Source: Candidatus Heimdallarchaeota archaeon
GTDB taxonomy: Archaea; Asgardarchaeota; Heimdallarchaeia; Heimdallarchaeales; Heimdallarchaeaceae
Length of the DNA: 64,000 nt
Assembly (NCBI GenBank): GCA_018238545.1
Contig: JABCTC010000010.1
Span: forward strand, 29,890 to 93,889
Direction: 5' to 3'
The translations under genes were made by a program, and so were the position numbers. This document shows positions 55,130-64,000 of this stretch, in pieces (the first letter of the stretch is position 1; each line of letters starts with the position of its first letter). Under the pieces are notes generated by a model. It worked only from the letters and a program-made list of their open reading frames with translations, did not search any database and had not been told where the DNA came from.

Positions 55130-55627
55130 CTATTTTCCAACTGTTCTTCTAATTAGGTAATTAGCTACAAATTCCAGTGCAGGAGCTATTTGGTAGACAG
55201 ATCTAATAATATCCTCTCCTTCAGAAAATCTCTTGCGATTCGTCCGACAAGCGTAAAATCGTAATACAACCCTTCCTGGGCTAATTTCAAAGTTAAAAAG
55301 CTCCAAACCTTGTTGTCTAGGGATAGATTTTACTTTCTCTTGGAGTGTTCCTATTAAGTTATTTTGAATATCTTCTAACTCTCCTGGATACAAACCAACA
55401 CCTTCAATCTCTATTATCCCGTACTTGTCTTTGAAATACCCACAGAAAAGTTTCACTAAACCAGCTGAGCAAACTTCATCTATTTTATAGTCTGCAGTGA
55501 AATCACATTTCTTAAAATAATCAACGCAGAGGTCCTCTATTGCATTAACACCATCTTCTACAAGACATGATTCAAGGTTAACTTTGCGAACTGCATTGGG
55601 CATTTGAGGAGCTTTGTTAAGATTCAT
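55130..55627 (-). CDS. Conserved-looking protein of unknown function
   Basis: 165 residues, soluble, mixed alpha/beta, with six Cys in the first two-thirds (for example SCLVE, CVDYFKKCDF, VCSAGL) and one later in FYACRTNRKRFS. No family recognised and no signal or membrane segment. It stands alone behind the DUF4139 gene in the same direction. Confidence 0.55.
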   Translation of the reverse strand: MNLNKAPQMPNAVRKVNLESCLVEDGVNAIEDLCVDYFKKCDFTADYKIDEVCSAGLVKLFCGYFKDKYGIIEIEGVGLYPGELEDIQNNLIGTLQEKVKSIPRQQGLELFNFEISPGRVVLRFYACRTNRKRFSEGEDIIRSVYQIAPALEFVANYLIRRTVGK

Positions 55628-55699
55628 TATTATATCTTATTGTATGGATATGTAACCTTCTATGAAATTGATACATAAAAAAAAGAAGAAAAAAAGATT

Positions 55700-57292
55700 T
55701 TAAAGAGGAGGTTGAAGTTTTCTATCTGGAGGATATCTAACACTATAATCAAAGATTATTTTTATTTCTTCTTCTTTCTTGAGTTCAAACTCCCACTCAT
55801 ATACTCCTTGATTCTTCTCTAAAGGTTCTATATTCACTTTGTTAATTTCAACTTCAATATTTTCATCTAAGGAATGTGGAAATCTATCGATTAATTTGAG
55901 TTTACAGAGAGTTTCTACTTGATTCTGGATCTTAATCTCGTAACCAAAGTCCATCTCACGTTTGCCTTTAATCAAACCTTTCTTTTGAACCTCTCGATGG
56001 ACAAGTTTCTTGTCAATTTTAAGGTCATAACTTTCAATGATTCCAAGTGTAAATTTCTCTTTAGGATGAATAGTATCAAGATAACTTTGACTGATATATT
56101 CACCAGCTATGAAAACTTTGGCATTTCCAGGTAACAAGAAATATTGATCATTTTCAAGTTCATGGGTCATAATGAGATTTGGTTGAGTTGAACTCCAATA
56201 ATAGGATTTTTCCAATTTAAGATCAAAATGATCTAAGTGCAAAGTTTTGGGAATATTACCAGATGGTATAGAGTGCTTTCCACTTAATTCAAACCTTTGA
56301 TGACCAGTTTGTGATATTGAAGTCTCGCTTTCTCGGTAAACCATACCTGGTGCTTCAAGCATTGGTTCTGCCATAGGAGCGGGAGCTTCTTCCATTTCCG
56401 CAAAATCATCCAAAGCCATCTTAGCTGATTTCATAGCTGCACCTCCAATAGCTCTTGACATCTTCTTTCTTTTGGGAGAATATAATGGTGCGAGTCTTAG
56501 ATAGAACGGATCTACCGTGTCAATTGAAACTGGTTTTCTTATTCCAGTTGTTACCGTTATATTAGCATTTTTCCAGTCAAATCCGCTGAAATTGTATATC
56601 TTTGCTAATCTTTGAACAGAAGCTGTTTCTTTTAGAAGATCAACTATGTACAATGGATCCCATCTAGCTTGACTAATTGAATATCCAACTTCTAATTCTA
56701 TTGAACCAGCAGTTTGAGCTTCTAGAGTGATGTCGACCTCATAATATTTAGAATCTGAATGTGAAAGTTGATTTCTTTTTGCTCTTAGTATTTCTACTTC
56801 TTCTTGTAAATCTTCGATCTCATTTTCAATCTTTATTTGTTTAGCTTTTTCTAATCTTGCTCCTTTCTGGTAATACTCATAGTAACTGTCGAAATCAGAT
56901 GCTGTAAGACCTTTTCGAAGACCCCATTCTCCAAATCCTTTACCTATCTCCTGTATTGTTTCATCTAGAGTGTTCATTGAAATCTCGATTACACTCATCT
57001 CTCTTTCTTTGGCAACAATTTTTTTCTCAATTTTCTTAATTTTGAGACCAATTTCACTAACATCCTTATCTTTAATTTCTATATATTCTAAACGTGGAGC
57101 TACGTCGATAAGAGTAACTTTCCCTTTCCCTTTCACTCTAACAGAATCACTATCTAAGTACTCTGATAGTTTTGTCAAAGTGACAATCTGTTCTCCTTTA
57201 GTAAGCTCTATTTTTCCTATGTGAGTTAAAATGGCCCCATCTGTCAGAACAGTGACATGTTTTAATGGTAATTCAAACGCATTCATGAACAA
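55700..57292 (-). CDS. DUF4140/DUF4139 (mucoidy-inhibitor-like) protein
   Basis: 530 residues: an N-terminal DUF4140-type beta domain (about 8-65), a coiled coil (70-180) and a DUF4139 domain (195-528) with YEVDITLEAQTAGSIELEVGY, ARWDPLYIVDL and YSVRYPPDRKLQPP at the end. An Ala/Met/Pro-rich insert lies around 285-325. Members occur in all domains with poorly known function. An A-rich (minus-strand T-rich) tract follows the stop. Confidence 0.82.
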   Translation of the reverse strand: MFMNAFELPLKHVTVLTDGAILTHIGKIELTKGEQIVTLTKLSEYLDSDSVRVKGKGKVTLIDVAPRLEYIEIKDKDVSEIGLKIKKIEKKIVAKEREMSVIEISMNTLDETIQEIGKGFGEWGLRKGLTASDFDSYYEYYQKGARLEKAKQIKIENEIEDLQEEVEILRAKRNQLSHSDSKYYEVDITLEAQTAGSIELEVGYSISQARWDPLYIVDLLKETASVQRLAKIYNFSGFDWKNANITVTTGIRKPVSIDTVDPFYLRLAPLYSPKRKKMSRAIGGAAMKSAKMALDDFAEMEEAPAPMAEPMLEAPGMVYRESETSISQTGHQRFELSGKHSIPSGNIPKTLHLDHFDLKLEKSYYWSSTQPNLIMTHELENDQYFLLPGNAKVFIAGEYISQSYLDTIHPKEKFTLGIIESYDLKIDKKLVHREVQKKGLIKGKREMDFGYEIKIQNQVETLCKLKLIDRFPHSLDENIEVEINKVNIEPLEKNQGVYEWEFELKKEEEIKIIFDYSVRYPPDRKLQPPL

Positions 57293-57395
57293 TTTATATT
57301 GGAAATGGATATTAAAATATAACTACTGAACAGATTTTCTGTGAATATCAACCTCTAGATTTTAATAGATTGAGGGCAAATTATATGTGAAAAGA

Positions 57396-58076
57396 ATGAG
57401 TGATATCTTAACAGTTAGACTAGGATTTATGAAGAGTTTTTTGATTAAAGCTCAAACTGGTTATGTTCTGATTGATGCGGGATACCCTAATAAAGAGCAA
57501 AAACTGTGGAAATTTCTAAAACAGAAAAAAATCAATCCTAAAGAGATAAAGTTAGTAATTGTAACTCATGGACATTTTGACCATTTTGGTAGTCTTGCAA
57601 AAATTGTAGAGAAGACTGATGCAAAAATTATTGTTCATGAGAATGATTAAGAAATGCTGAAAACCGGAAAGAGTGGAGAAATTAAAACACACACTAAATG
57701 GGGGAAATTTCTTGAAAAATCAATGGGGAAAATAATGCGAGAAGTATCAGTAATTCCCATTAAACCAGATATTACTATTACTGATAACTATTCATTAGAA
57801 GAACACGGAATAAAGGGAATAATTCTACACACTCCAGGTCATACAAATGGGTCCATATCCGTTGTTCTAAATTCCAAAATAGCATTCATAGGTGATTTAA
57901 CTCATGGTTTTCCACTGAGAGGGAAAACGGATTTTCCTTTTGTCGCTGAAAACCTTGAAGATGTTTATCAAAGCTGGAGAAAACTTCTAGATGAAGGAGT
58001 TGAATTGTTTTATCAATCTCATGGTAGAGAATTCAAGAGAGAGCTCCTGTTGAAAAGATTAAAAAAGAGAAATTAA
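57396..58076 (+). pseudogene. Metallo-beta-lactamase-fold hydrolase with an in-frame stop
   Basis: Both halves are in the same frame and together form one MBL protein of about 226 codons: VTHGHFDHFGS (H-x-H-x-D-H metal motif), LHTPGHTNGS and FIGDLTHG. A TAA at 57648-57650 splits it after VHEND; the next codons EMLKTGKSG continue the homology, and ATG 57654 could restart. Either a recent nonsense mutation, a base error in the assembly, or a split gene. GTG 57387 is an alternative start. Confidence 0.72.
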
Positions 58077-58340
58077 TCCTTTGGTATTATATACACCTAG
58101 TTGTTTTAATTTCCGTCTATATGCTGTGTAATGCAGAACTATTAACATACAATTTATTGTTTCTTTAATCATTCTGAATAATCAAAATTTATTGTCGGGA
58201 ACTTTAATGCGTGAGAATATATATTTTAAGCACTTTGTAATTATTAGTGTTGTAAGTATGTTTAATTGTAGTTTGTTTGACCAAAATGATTATATTTGAT
58301 GAATGGGTTACTATTTATTAGCATAATTAATCTGATGAAA

Positions 58341-58922
58341 ATGAAAATCGATAAAACATATAAAATCACCCTGATTGGTGATGGTGCGGTAGGAAAAACT
58401 TCCATTCGTCGTTCTTACTTAGGTGAGACTTTCAAAGGAAATTATAGTCTCACTTTAGGTTCTGATTTTGCTACCAAAATCCTGCAAGTAGGTGATTTAA
58501 ATACCAATATGATTATTTGGGATTTAGCAGGTCAACCCCGCTTTAAAGCAGTTAGAGAAGGATTTTATCGAGGGACAAAAGGCGCTTTGCTTGTCTTTGA
58601 TGTCACAAGAAAGGACACTTATGAAAACATTCCAAGATGGATTATGGAACTGTTGAATAATAACCAAAAGAGAAAAGTTCCAATGATTTTAATTGGAAAT
58701 AAATCTGATTTGAGAGGATCATTGTACAAAACCATACCAAGTGAGCATGGGGAAAACTATGCTAAAGAATTGAGTCTATGGAGTGGTTATGATGTTCCTT
58801 ATATTGAAACTTCTGCTAAATTTGGTGATAATGTAGATCAACCTTTTGAAACCTTGATCAAACAAATTATCAAAGCAGATCAAATGGAGACAATAACTAG
58901 TTATTTGCAAGGAGAATTGTAA
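58341..58922 (+). CDS. Rab/Ras-like small GTPase
   Basis: About 193 residues with G1 GDGAVGKTS (13-21), G2 around T38 in LTLGSDF, G3 WDLAGQPRF (60-68), Rab-like FYRGTKGALLVFDVT, G4 NKSD (120-123) and G5 ETSAK (156-160). No C-terminal Cys, so it is not prenylated. The usual Glu after the catalytic Gln is Pro. Such GTPases abound in Asgard archaea and resemble eukaryotic Rab. ATG 58335 and TTG 58296 are other starts. Confidence 0.88.
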   Translation: MKIDKTYKITLIGDGAVGKTSIRRSYLGETFKGNYSLTLGSDFATKILQVGDLNTNMIIWDLAGQPRFKAVREGFYRGTKGALLVFDVTRKDTYENIPRWIMELLNNNQKRKVPMILIGNKSDLRGSLYKTIPSEHGENYAKELSLWSGYDVPYIETSAKFGDNVDQPFETLIKQIIKADQMETITSYLQGEL

Positions 58923-58943
58923 ACTCTTCTTTTCTTTAATTTT

Positions 58944-61292
58944 TCATTCCCAAAAGTTCTTAGTTTTTCTTGCTAAGTCTTCTTTTCCCGAGATTCTTGG
59001 AACAATATCCCAGTGTTTCGGAAATAGCTTCAAATATGTACTTGATGAGTATCTGTCACCAATTAGCAATACTACTCCTCTATCGGTTTCTGTTCGGATT
59101 ACTCTTCCAATTGCTTGTAAAATCCTGTTCATACCTGGATAGGTATATGCAAAGAGAAATCCCTTCCCATTTTTCTTATCAAAATATTCCTTCAGAAGAT
59201 TTTGTTCTAGCCCCACTTTAGGTAATCCAACTCCCACTATTACAGCACCCGAAAGTTTTTCACCCATAAGATCGATTCCTTCCCCAAATATTCCTCCCAT
59301 AACGACAAATCCAATTAAGGATTTTTTGCCAAATTTAGAGAATTCATCAAGGAAACTCTCCCTTTCGTTTTCAGTCATTCTAGGTGTTTGCTTTATTATC
59401 TTCGCTTTTACAGTAAGTTTAATGAAATGCTGGAACACCTCTTCCATGTAAGCATATGATGGGAAAAATATCAAAAAATTACCCATTTTACTTTTTGCAA
59501 TCACTGTTACAAGTTTTGCAATTTCTTCATACGAATGTTCTCTCATTGTATATTTTGTGGAAATGTAATCAGCTATGTATAATCCAAGATTTCTTCTAGG
59601 AAAAGGTGAACTTAGTAGTAGTTTTGCTGAATTATGATCTCCTCCAAGTAGTTCTTGGAAATAACTTGCAGGTGTTAGTGTTGCAGAAAAGAATATGGCA
59701 TTTTTTCCCTTCTTTAATGCTTTTTTTAATAATTTTGATGGATCTAAACAATAAAGCCTAATTCTCACATTATTTTTGTATTTCTTGAAATAGGTTAAGA
59801 ATCGTTGGTCATAATCCTCTACCACTCTTAAGAAGTTTCTAGCATCAAAATAAAACTCAAGTAAATTGTCACGAAAACTGGAATCAATGTTTAATTCTAA
59901 CCATTCCTCTGCTTTTCGACAAAACATTCTCAGATTAGCTATGAACTCTTTAGAAGGGAGAGATTTTTGTACATGAGAATATGTGCCATCTTTCTCACAT
60001 AATTTTCTTGCTGCAATCATATATTGATTAAGTTTGTTCAACAATGAAGATAACTTTGGAACAGCTGTTTTTGTTGCTCTTCTCAAGGTAAGAATTGGTT
60101 TTTTCATTATATCTGCTGAGAACATCTCTCTTGATCTACCAACTAGGTTATGGGCTTCATCAATAAGAAATGTGAAATCACCCTTTTCTTCCATAAAGAA
60201 TCTCTTGAGATAAACTCGAGGATCAAAAGCATAATTGTAATCGCATATGATGCAATCGCTCCATAATGCTAAATCCAGAGAAAATTCAAATGGGCACACT
60301 TGATGTTTTTTAGCGTATTTCTCGATATTTTCTCTTGTAAAAGAATCTTGTGCATAGATGTCCTCAATAGCATTGTTTACTCTATCAAAATGTCCTCGAG
60401 CATACTCACAATACACTGGGTCACAGTTGTCTTTTTCTTTGAAACATATTTTTGCTTTAGCTGTTATTGTAACTGATTTGAGTTTTAGTGACTTTTTCCT
60501 CAAAATATCTAGTGTTTCCTCAGCAATAAAACGTGTAGTAGTTTTAGCTGTAAGATAGAATATTTTGGAATCCAAATCTTTGTTTAAAGATTTAATCGCA
60601 GGATAAAGAACTGCTACGGTTTTGCCTATGCCAGTTGGTGCTTGGCAAAAGAGCTTCTGTTGATTTTTCAGTACGTCAGTTGTTACCTTAACCATCTTAT
60701 CTTGACCTTTTCTATAAGAAGGAAATGGGAATTTTACTGTCTTTATACTCTTGTTCCTAGTTTCAAGCCACTTGTAAACAGAGAATGCCCACACTAAATA
60801 TTTGTCAACTATATCTAGACATTTTGCTTTGAGTTCATCTAGTTTATATGTTTTAACGAAGGATCTGGTTTTCTTTGTGTCTAAGTTGAAGTAAGTGAGT
60901 TGTATGTTAATTATTTTTTTATTATTTTGTTTAGCATAAATATACCCATAACAAATTGCTTGTGCCCAATAGCTTTCATTGGAGTTTTCCTTTATGCTTG
61001 ACAAATTTCTTTGTGTTGTCTTTATTTCTTCAATAACTGTCTGACCATTTTCCTCAAAAACTCCGTCGATTCTTCCACCTAAATGCAATATACATTTATC
61101 TCTCTCGATTAATTCTTTCACAGATACCTCTTTTCTATACAAGGGACCTCTCTTCTTCTGAACATACTGATGTCCCTTTGTTCCTTCTGCCAAACGAGAA
61201 CGCTGAAAATACCCTACAGATATATCTCCTTTACGAAGAACATATGAAATCATATTTCGAACAGATACCTTTACTGTGGGTTTAGAAACCAT
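58944..61292 (-). CDS. XPD/DinG-type helicase with N-terminal PD-(D/E)xK nuclease-like domain
   Basis: 782 residues. Residues 1-170 form a Cas4/RecB-like nuclease domain: H41, D76 (GGRIDGV), E89 and K91 (IEEIKTT) and Q111 (WAQAICYGYIYA). Then a superfamily 2 helicase: Walker A QAPTGIGKT (217-225), four Cys for an Fe-S cluster (C283, C290, C295, C333), DEAH (378-381) and a C-terminal motif VI region AIGRVIRTETDRG. A fused nuclease-helicase for DNA repair is likely. Not the plain XPD of transcription. Confidence 0.88.
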   Translation of the reverse strand: MVSKPTVKVSVRNMISYVLRKGDISVGYFQRSRLAEGTKGHQYVQKKRGPLYRKEVSVKELIERDKCILHLGGRIDGVFEENGQTVIEEIKTTQRNLSSIKENSNESYWAQAICYGYIYAKQNNKKIINIQLTYFNLDTKKTRSFVKTYKLDELKAKCLDIVDKYLVWAFSVYKWLETRNKSIKTVKFPFPSYRKGQDKMVKVTTDVLKNQQKLFCQAPTGIGKTVAVLYPAIKSLNKDLDSKIFYLTAKTTTRFIAEETLDILRKKSLKLKSVTITAKAKICFKEKDNCDPVYCEYARGHFDRVNNAIEDIYAQDSFTRENIEKYAKKHQVCPFEFSLDLALWSDCIICDYNYAFDPRVYLKRFFMEEKGDFTFLIDEAHNLVGRSREMFSADIMKKPILTLRRATKTAVPKLSSLLNKLNQYMIAARKLCEKDGTYSHVQKSLPSKEFIANLRMFCRKAEEWLELNIDSSFRDNLLEFYFDARNFLRVVEDYDQRFLTYFKKYKNNVRIRLYCLDPSKLLKKALKKGKNAIFFSATLTPASYFQELLGGDHNSAKLLLSSPFPRRNLGLYIADYISTKYTMREHSYEEIAKLVTVIAKSKMGNFLIFFPSYAYMEEVFQHFIKLTVKAKIIKQTPRMTENERESFLDEFSKFGKKSLIGFVVMGGIFGEGIDLMGEKLSGAVIVGVGLPKVGLEQNLLKEYFDKKNGKGFLFAYTYPGMNRILQAIGRVIRTETDRGVVLLIGDRYSSSTYLKLFPKHWDIVPRISGKEDLARKTKNFWE

Positions 61293-61443
61293 AACCTAAC
61301 ACTCTTTGAGTTCAACTTCTTAACTTATATGTAGTAATAGTTAAACTAAAAAATGTTTTTGGATATAAAAAGAAAGATAATTTCGCAAAAAATAATTCGT
61401 TAAAAGGAACACCCTTACAGCAGAACTTCCTGATTACAATCCA

Positions 61444-62298
61444 TCATTTAATTAGCTTCCTAATAACTTCTATCATCTCACCAGAATGTGCTGCTCTGTT
61501 TGTTTTCATGTCAATGTATTCTGCTTTGGGAATTACAGCTAGTATGCTCTTGGCTAGCTCAACTGTGTGCATTTTATCTGTCTCCATACCAATAATTATA
61601 ACCCTAGTGTCCTCAATCTGTCTATACAAATCCCAGACTTTAATGAAACATACTCTTTTAGCTACAGCTCTCCATTTCTTGAAATCTGATTCTTCAAGAA
61701 CTCGATTGTATTTTGCAGCTTGAACTGGATCTTCGCTCTTGAACTTTCTAAGCCACCATCTCCAAATAGGTTCTGTCCATGTTATTACAAAGTTTGGAAC
61801 AATATGCATTAGATATCTGGTTGTAGGTGGCATGTTCAGTTGGTAAACAGGACCGATTAGTACATTCAAGTTAGGTTTGATTTTCTTAGTACCTAATAAA
61901 TCAGCTATAGTCAGTGTACTGAAAGATGAAGTGAGTGTAACGAGTCTATTTTGATCTATTTTTAGGTGTTCAACAATTTCCTTAACGTCTAAGGCAAGTC
62001 TATTGATGTCATTTATTGTTTTATTTTCGCTGGGACGGAAAGAACCCTTTTCCCTTGATTCGATGTATAGTATGTCAAAGTCTTTGGTAGCTTCCATTAG
62101 TACCTGTTCCCACCCAGGAACTACAGTCCCCCAACCAGGGATAAGTAATAAAGTGTAACCAATAGCTGTTTCTTTTGGTGCTTTTGTTGTTAATATCTTA
62201 GTTTCTGCACCATCAGAAGTTTTGAAGTATTGTTCTTTTGCTAATTTTTCAAATTCTGACACAAGAAACTCTTCATGTACATTCTCTCGTTTTGACAT
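61444..62298 (-). CDS. Alpha/beta hydrolase-fold protein with atypical nucleophile motif
   Basis: 284 residues. TLLLIPGWGTVVPGWEQVL gives the oxyanion region; the nucleophile elbow reads LTSSFSTL where G-x-S-x-G is usual, so catalysis is doubtful or altered. H in NRAAHSGEM would be the catalytic His and D in GMETDKMHT the acid. No signal peptide. Substrate unknown. Confidence 0.7.
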   Translation of the reverse strand: MSKRENVHEEFLVSEFEKLAKEQYFKTSDGAETKILTTKAPKETAIGYTLLLIPGWGTVVPGWEQVLMEATKDFDILYIESREKGSFRPSENKTINDINRLALDVKEIVEHLKIDQNRLVTLTSSFSTLTIADLLGTKKIKPNLNVLIGPVYQLNMPPTTRYLMHIVPNFVITWTEPIWRWWLRKFKSEDPVQAAKYNRVLEESDFKKWRAVAKRVCFIKVWDLYRQIEDTRVIIIGMETDKMHTVELAKSILAVIPKAEYIDMKTNRAAHSGEMIEVIRKLIK

Positions 62299-62424
62299 TA
62301 AGAGAGAAAATAGAACAGTAAATTAATAGTTTTCTTTCTGACGAATTCTAGAAATGTTATTTTCTTTAGTTAACTCGCATAATTGTAATTCTGGAACTAC
62401 TCTTCTATCTTAGATGAGCTTAGG

Positions 62425-63876
62425 TTATTGTTTCCATTTTCGAATAATTCTCTTTGAAATAACTCTCAACATACTAACCGCGATAATTACCATTACTAGT
62501 GAAAAGACAATAACGCTACTTCTGTATTCCGAAACTGCTGGAGGTAAACATACTGAAAATTCATATTCAAAATAGGAAGGTGCACAACATGTTACTGGGA
62601 TTTGATAGTTACCTAGATAATCTAATTTCCATAGAAAAACCTGATACCCATTATTTCCATTGTTTACGAACCAGGTTAACCAGAAATAGCCTGTACTATC
62701 CTCTATACACCTTAAATCATAAACACCAGGGCCATAAAAATACATAGGGTCGTATGATATTTTCAAGATTTCTTTCGGTTCTACTAAGAGAGTACCTTCA
62801 ATCGTGTAGAAACTATACTTGAAAGTTTTATTAGCCCGCATACTGCTACGTCCGAATAATTCTATGTTTATTACATTTGATTTATTGCTAGATAGGAAAT
62901 TATATCCTGGATTATTGAAGCCCATCAAATTTTCTTCTAAAATCGATCCAGAGTAGTCTATTCTATTGCATGTTATTTGACCATCAGCATACCATGCGAT
63001 GTAGAGATCTCCGTCAATGAATGTTAGATGGGGTTTATTCAAAAGAACATCATCATCATAGATGATATTTGCATTATTTTGTAAATATGTACCACTGGAG
63101 TTGCTTTTTAGATGTTGAAGATAAATATAATCATACCCTTTTTCCGATGCAATAAATACATTTCCTAGATTATCTATCTCAAGTGTAGTTCCGTCCCCTA
63201 AATCATCTAATTCAAAATTGTATGCACCGATAACGTTACACTCATTATCTAAATAGAAATAGAGAAAATCGCAACATAGAAGATGTAAAAAGTCATTGTT
63301 GTCAATTATGACTCTGGCTATTTTATCACCAGAAATAGCTGATCCAAATCCTGATTGTGTTATATTAACTAGCATTTTAGTATCAACAAGTGTATCCAAA
63401 TTTGAGTTAAGTTTTTTATAATAAATGGAACCTATTTGGGGAGTATTATAATCCATAACATACCAAAACAAATGAATATTGTCTTCTGAATCAAGGATAG
63501 GTACTGAGCATCCCAAAGCAATTGTTTCTTCAGTTATATCCGATCGATTTACCATTAGCTGTTTGGATTCTATGAATGTTCCATTTGTTGCTATTTTTTG
63601 CATAAATATTTGGTCTGAACTACCAGAATTATCACCATAAATGCTCAATTCCCATGATAGGAAAATAGCATCACCGCTATTTATGACTATATTTGGATTT
63701 TCTAAATTTGCCATTTCTCCTGAGAGACAAATGATATCAGTAAAGGAACTTTCATCAGCAAAAACATAATGACTATCTGCTCTTGAATAATTCCCCAAAT
63801 CTACACCTGACGAACTGAACAGTGCTAAACCCATCCAAATGCCCAAAATAAAGAATACCACAGTTTTTTTTCTCAT
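62425..63876 (-). CDS. Secreted membrane-anchored beta-propeller-like protein
   Basis: 483 residues: signal peptide (1-22), a long beta-rich extracellular part with repeated strands around D-x-x-D/W motifs (for example DSEDNIHLFWYV, DGDLYIAWYADG, DSTGYFWLTWFVN) that read like propeller blades, and a C-terminal membrane helix (about 452-473) with a basic tail. Many Asn-x-Ser/Thr sites. Typical of archaeal surface proteins. Function unknown. Confidence 0.72.
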   Translation of the reverse strand: MRKKTVVFFILGIWMGLALFSSSGVDLGNYSRADSHYVFADESSFTDIICLSGEMANLENPNIVINSGDAIFLSWELSIYGDNSGSSDQIFMQKIATNGTFIESKQLMVNRSDITEETIALGCSVPILDSEDNIHLFWYVMDYNTPQIGSIYYKKLNSNLDTLVDTKMLVNITQSGFGSAISGDKIARVIIDNNDFLHLLCCDFLYFYLDNECNVIGAYNFELDDLGDGTTLEIDNLGNVFIASEKGYDYIYLQHLKSNSSGTYLQNNANIIYDDDVLLNKPHLTFIDGDLYIAWYADGQITCNRIDYSGSILEENLMGFNNPGYNFLSSNKSNVINIELFGRSSMRANKTFKYSFYTIEGTLLVEPKEILKISYDPMYFYGPGVYDLRCIEDSTGYFWLTWFVNNGNNGYQVFLWKLDYLGNYQIPVTCCAPSYFEYEFSVCLPPAVSEYRSSVIVFSLVMVIIAVSMLRVISKRIIRKWKQ

Positions 63877-64000
63877 GATTGGTTATGTGAACATTACACC
63901 ATTTATAATAAATTTTTGTCTTGTAGTCATATTAGCTACAATTGTATCAGTTTAAATGGATGGGTTAAAGTGAATATTACGGGAGTTTTTATAAGAATCT

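Noticed and set aside
58077..58340. The 260-base gap as an RNA gene
   Set aside because: Very AT-rich, no tRNA-like arms or GTTC loop, no stable stem; it holds TATA-like sequences for the GTPase gene.

Overview
The window looks like the chromosome of an Asgard archaeon. It is AT-rich and gene-dense, with no gap between genes longer than about 300 bases. Archaeal traits are ribosomal protein eL33 (L35Ae), an archaeal/eukaryotic-type prolyl-tRNA synthetase ending in Tyr, a class III (type IV pilin-like) signal sequence, and many starts about 25 bases downstream of a TATA box, which suggests leaderless mRNAs. Asgard-type traits are an Arf-like GTPase fused to a longin/roadblock-like domain, a Rab/Ras-like GTPase, a membrane-anchored RING-like zinc domain, and many multi-pass membrane proteins carrying zinc ribbons. 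The order within Asgard cannot be fixed from this window. I saw no rRNA, tRNA, CRISPR array, insertion sequence or phage module.

Layout. 0.1-9.3 kb: GNAT acetyltransferase, a lone ThiI PP-loop domain, a PfkB kinase, a large membrane protein, a helix-hairpin-helix (HhH) protein with six KPSE-type repeats, MobB followed by a degenerate MobA-like protein, a membrane protein with a HEPN-like RNase motif, and a glycerophosphodiesterase. 9.3-11.2 kb: a minus-strand operon of pyroglutamyl peptidase, a small membrane protein and a PHP phosphoesterase. 11.3-18.5 kb: an HhH-eL33 fusion, two small Gly-rich membrane proteins, a HerA-type ATPase with a zinc-finger tail, an AAA_33 kinase overlapping a COG2187 kinase-like gene, and endonuclease IV. 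18.6-22.5 kb: a zinc-ribbon membrane protein and the Arf-like GTPase downstream of a large helical, TPR-like protein. 22.6-28.6 kb: M24 peptidase, methyltransferase, a pair formed by an NTase-like/ATPase protein and a nucleotidyltransferase, and a pilin-signal surface protein.

28.7-38.3 kb: hypBA nickel maturation genes, a GT2 glycosyltransferase, a 707-residue membrane protein built of five repeats, the RING-like membrane protein, an SPFH protein and a Pro-rich membrane protein. 38.3-48 kb: M14 peptidase, a decayed Gfo/Idh/MocA gene, a polysaccharide deacetylase, a TlpA-like thioredoxin, duplicated zinc-ribbon/TM2 genes, a GH63-like glycosidase and proS. 48.1-51.3 kb: a glycyl radical enzyme and its activase; active-site positions point to trans-4-hydroxyproline dehydratase. 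51.3-64 kb: a PadR/HAAS pair, an ArsR-GyrI regulator preceded by phased 8-bp repeats, an FMN-binding protein, a DUF4139 protein, a metallo-beta-lactamase gene with one in-frame stop, the Rab-like GTPase, an XPD/DinG-type helicase with an N-terminal nuclease domain, an alpha/beta hydrolase and a secreted membrane-anchored protein.

How the genes work together. Three themes recur: GTPase/membrane biology (small GTPases, helical partner, RING-like, SPFH and zinc-ribbon membrane proteins), nucleic acid handling (HerA, Nfo, helicase-nuclease, HhH proteins), and anaerobic metabolism (HypAB, the radical enzyme, MobB). Bases 1-114 hold no gene I can support. The gap 58077-58340 shows only AT-rich, TATA-like sequence.
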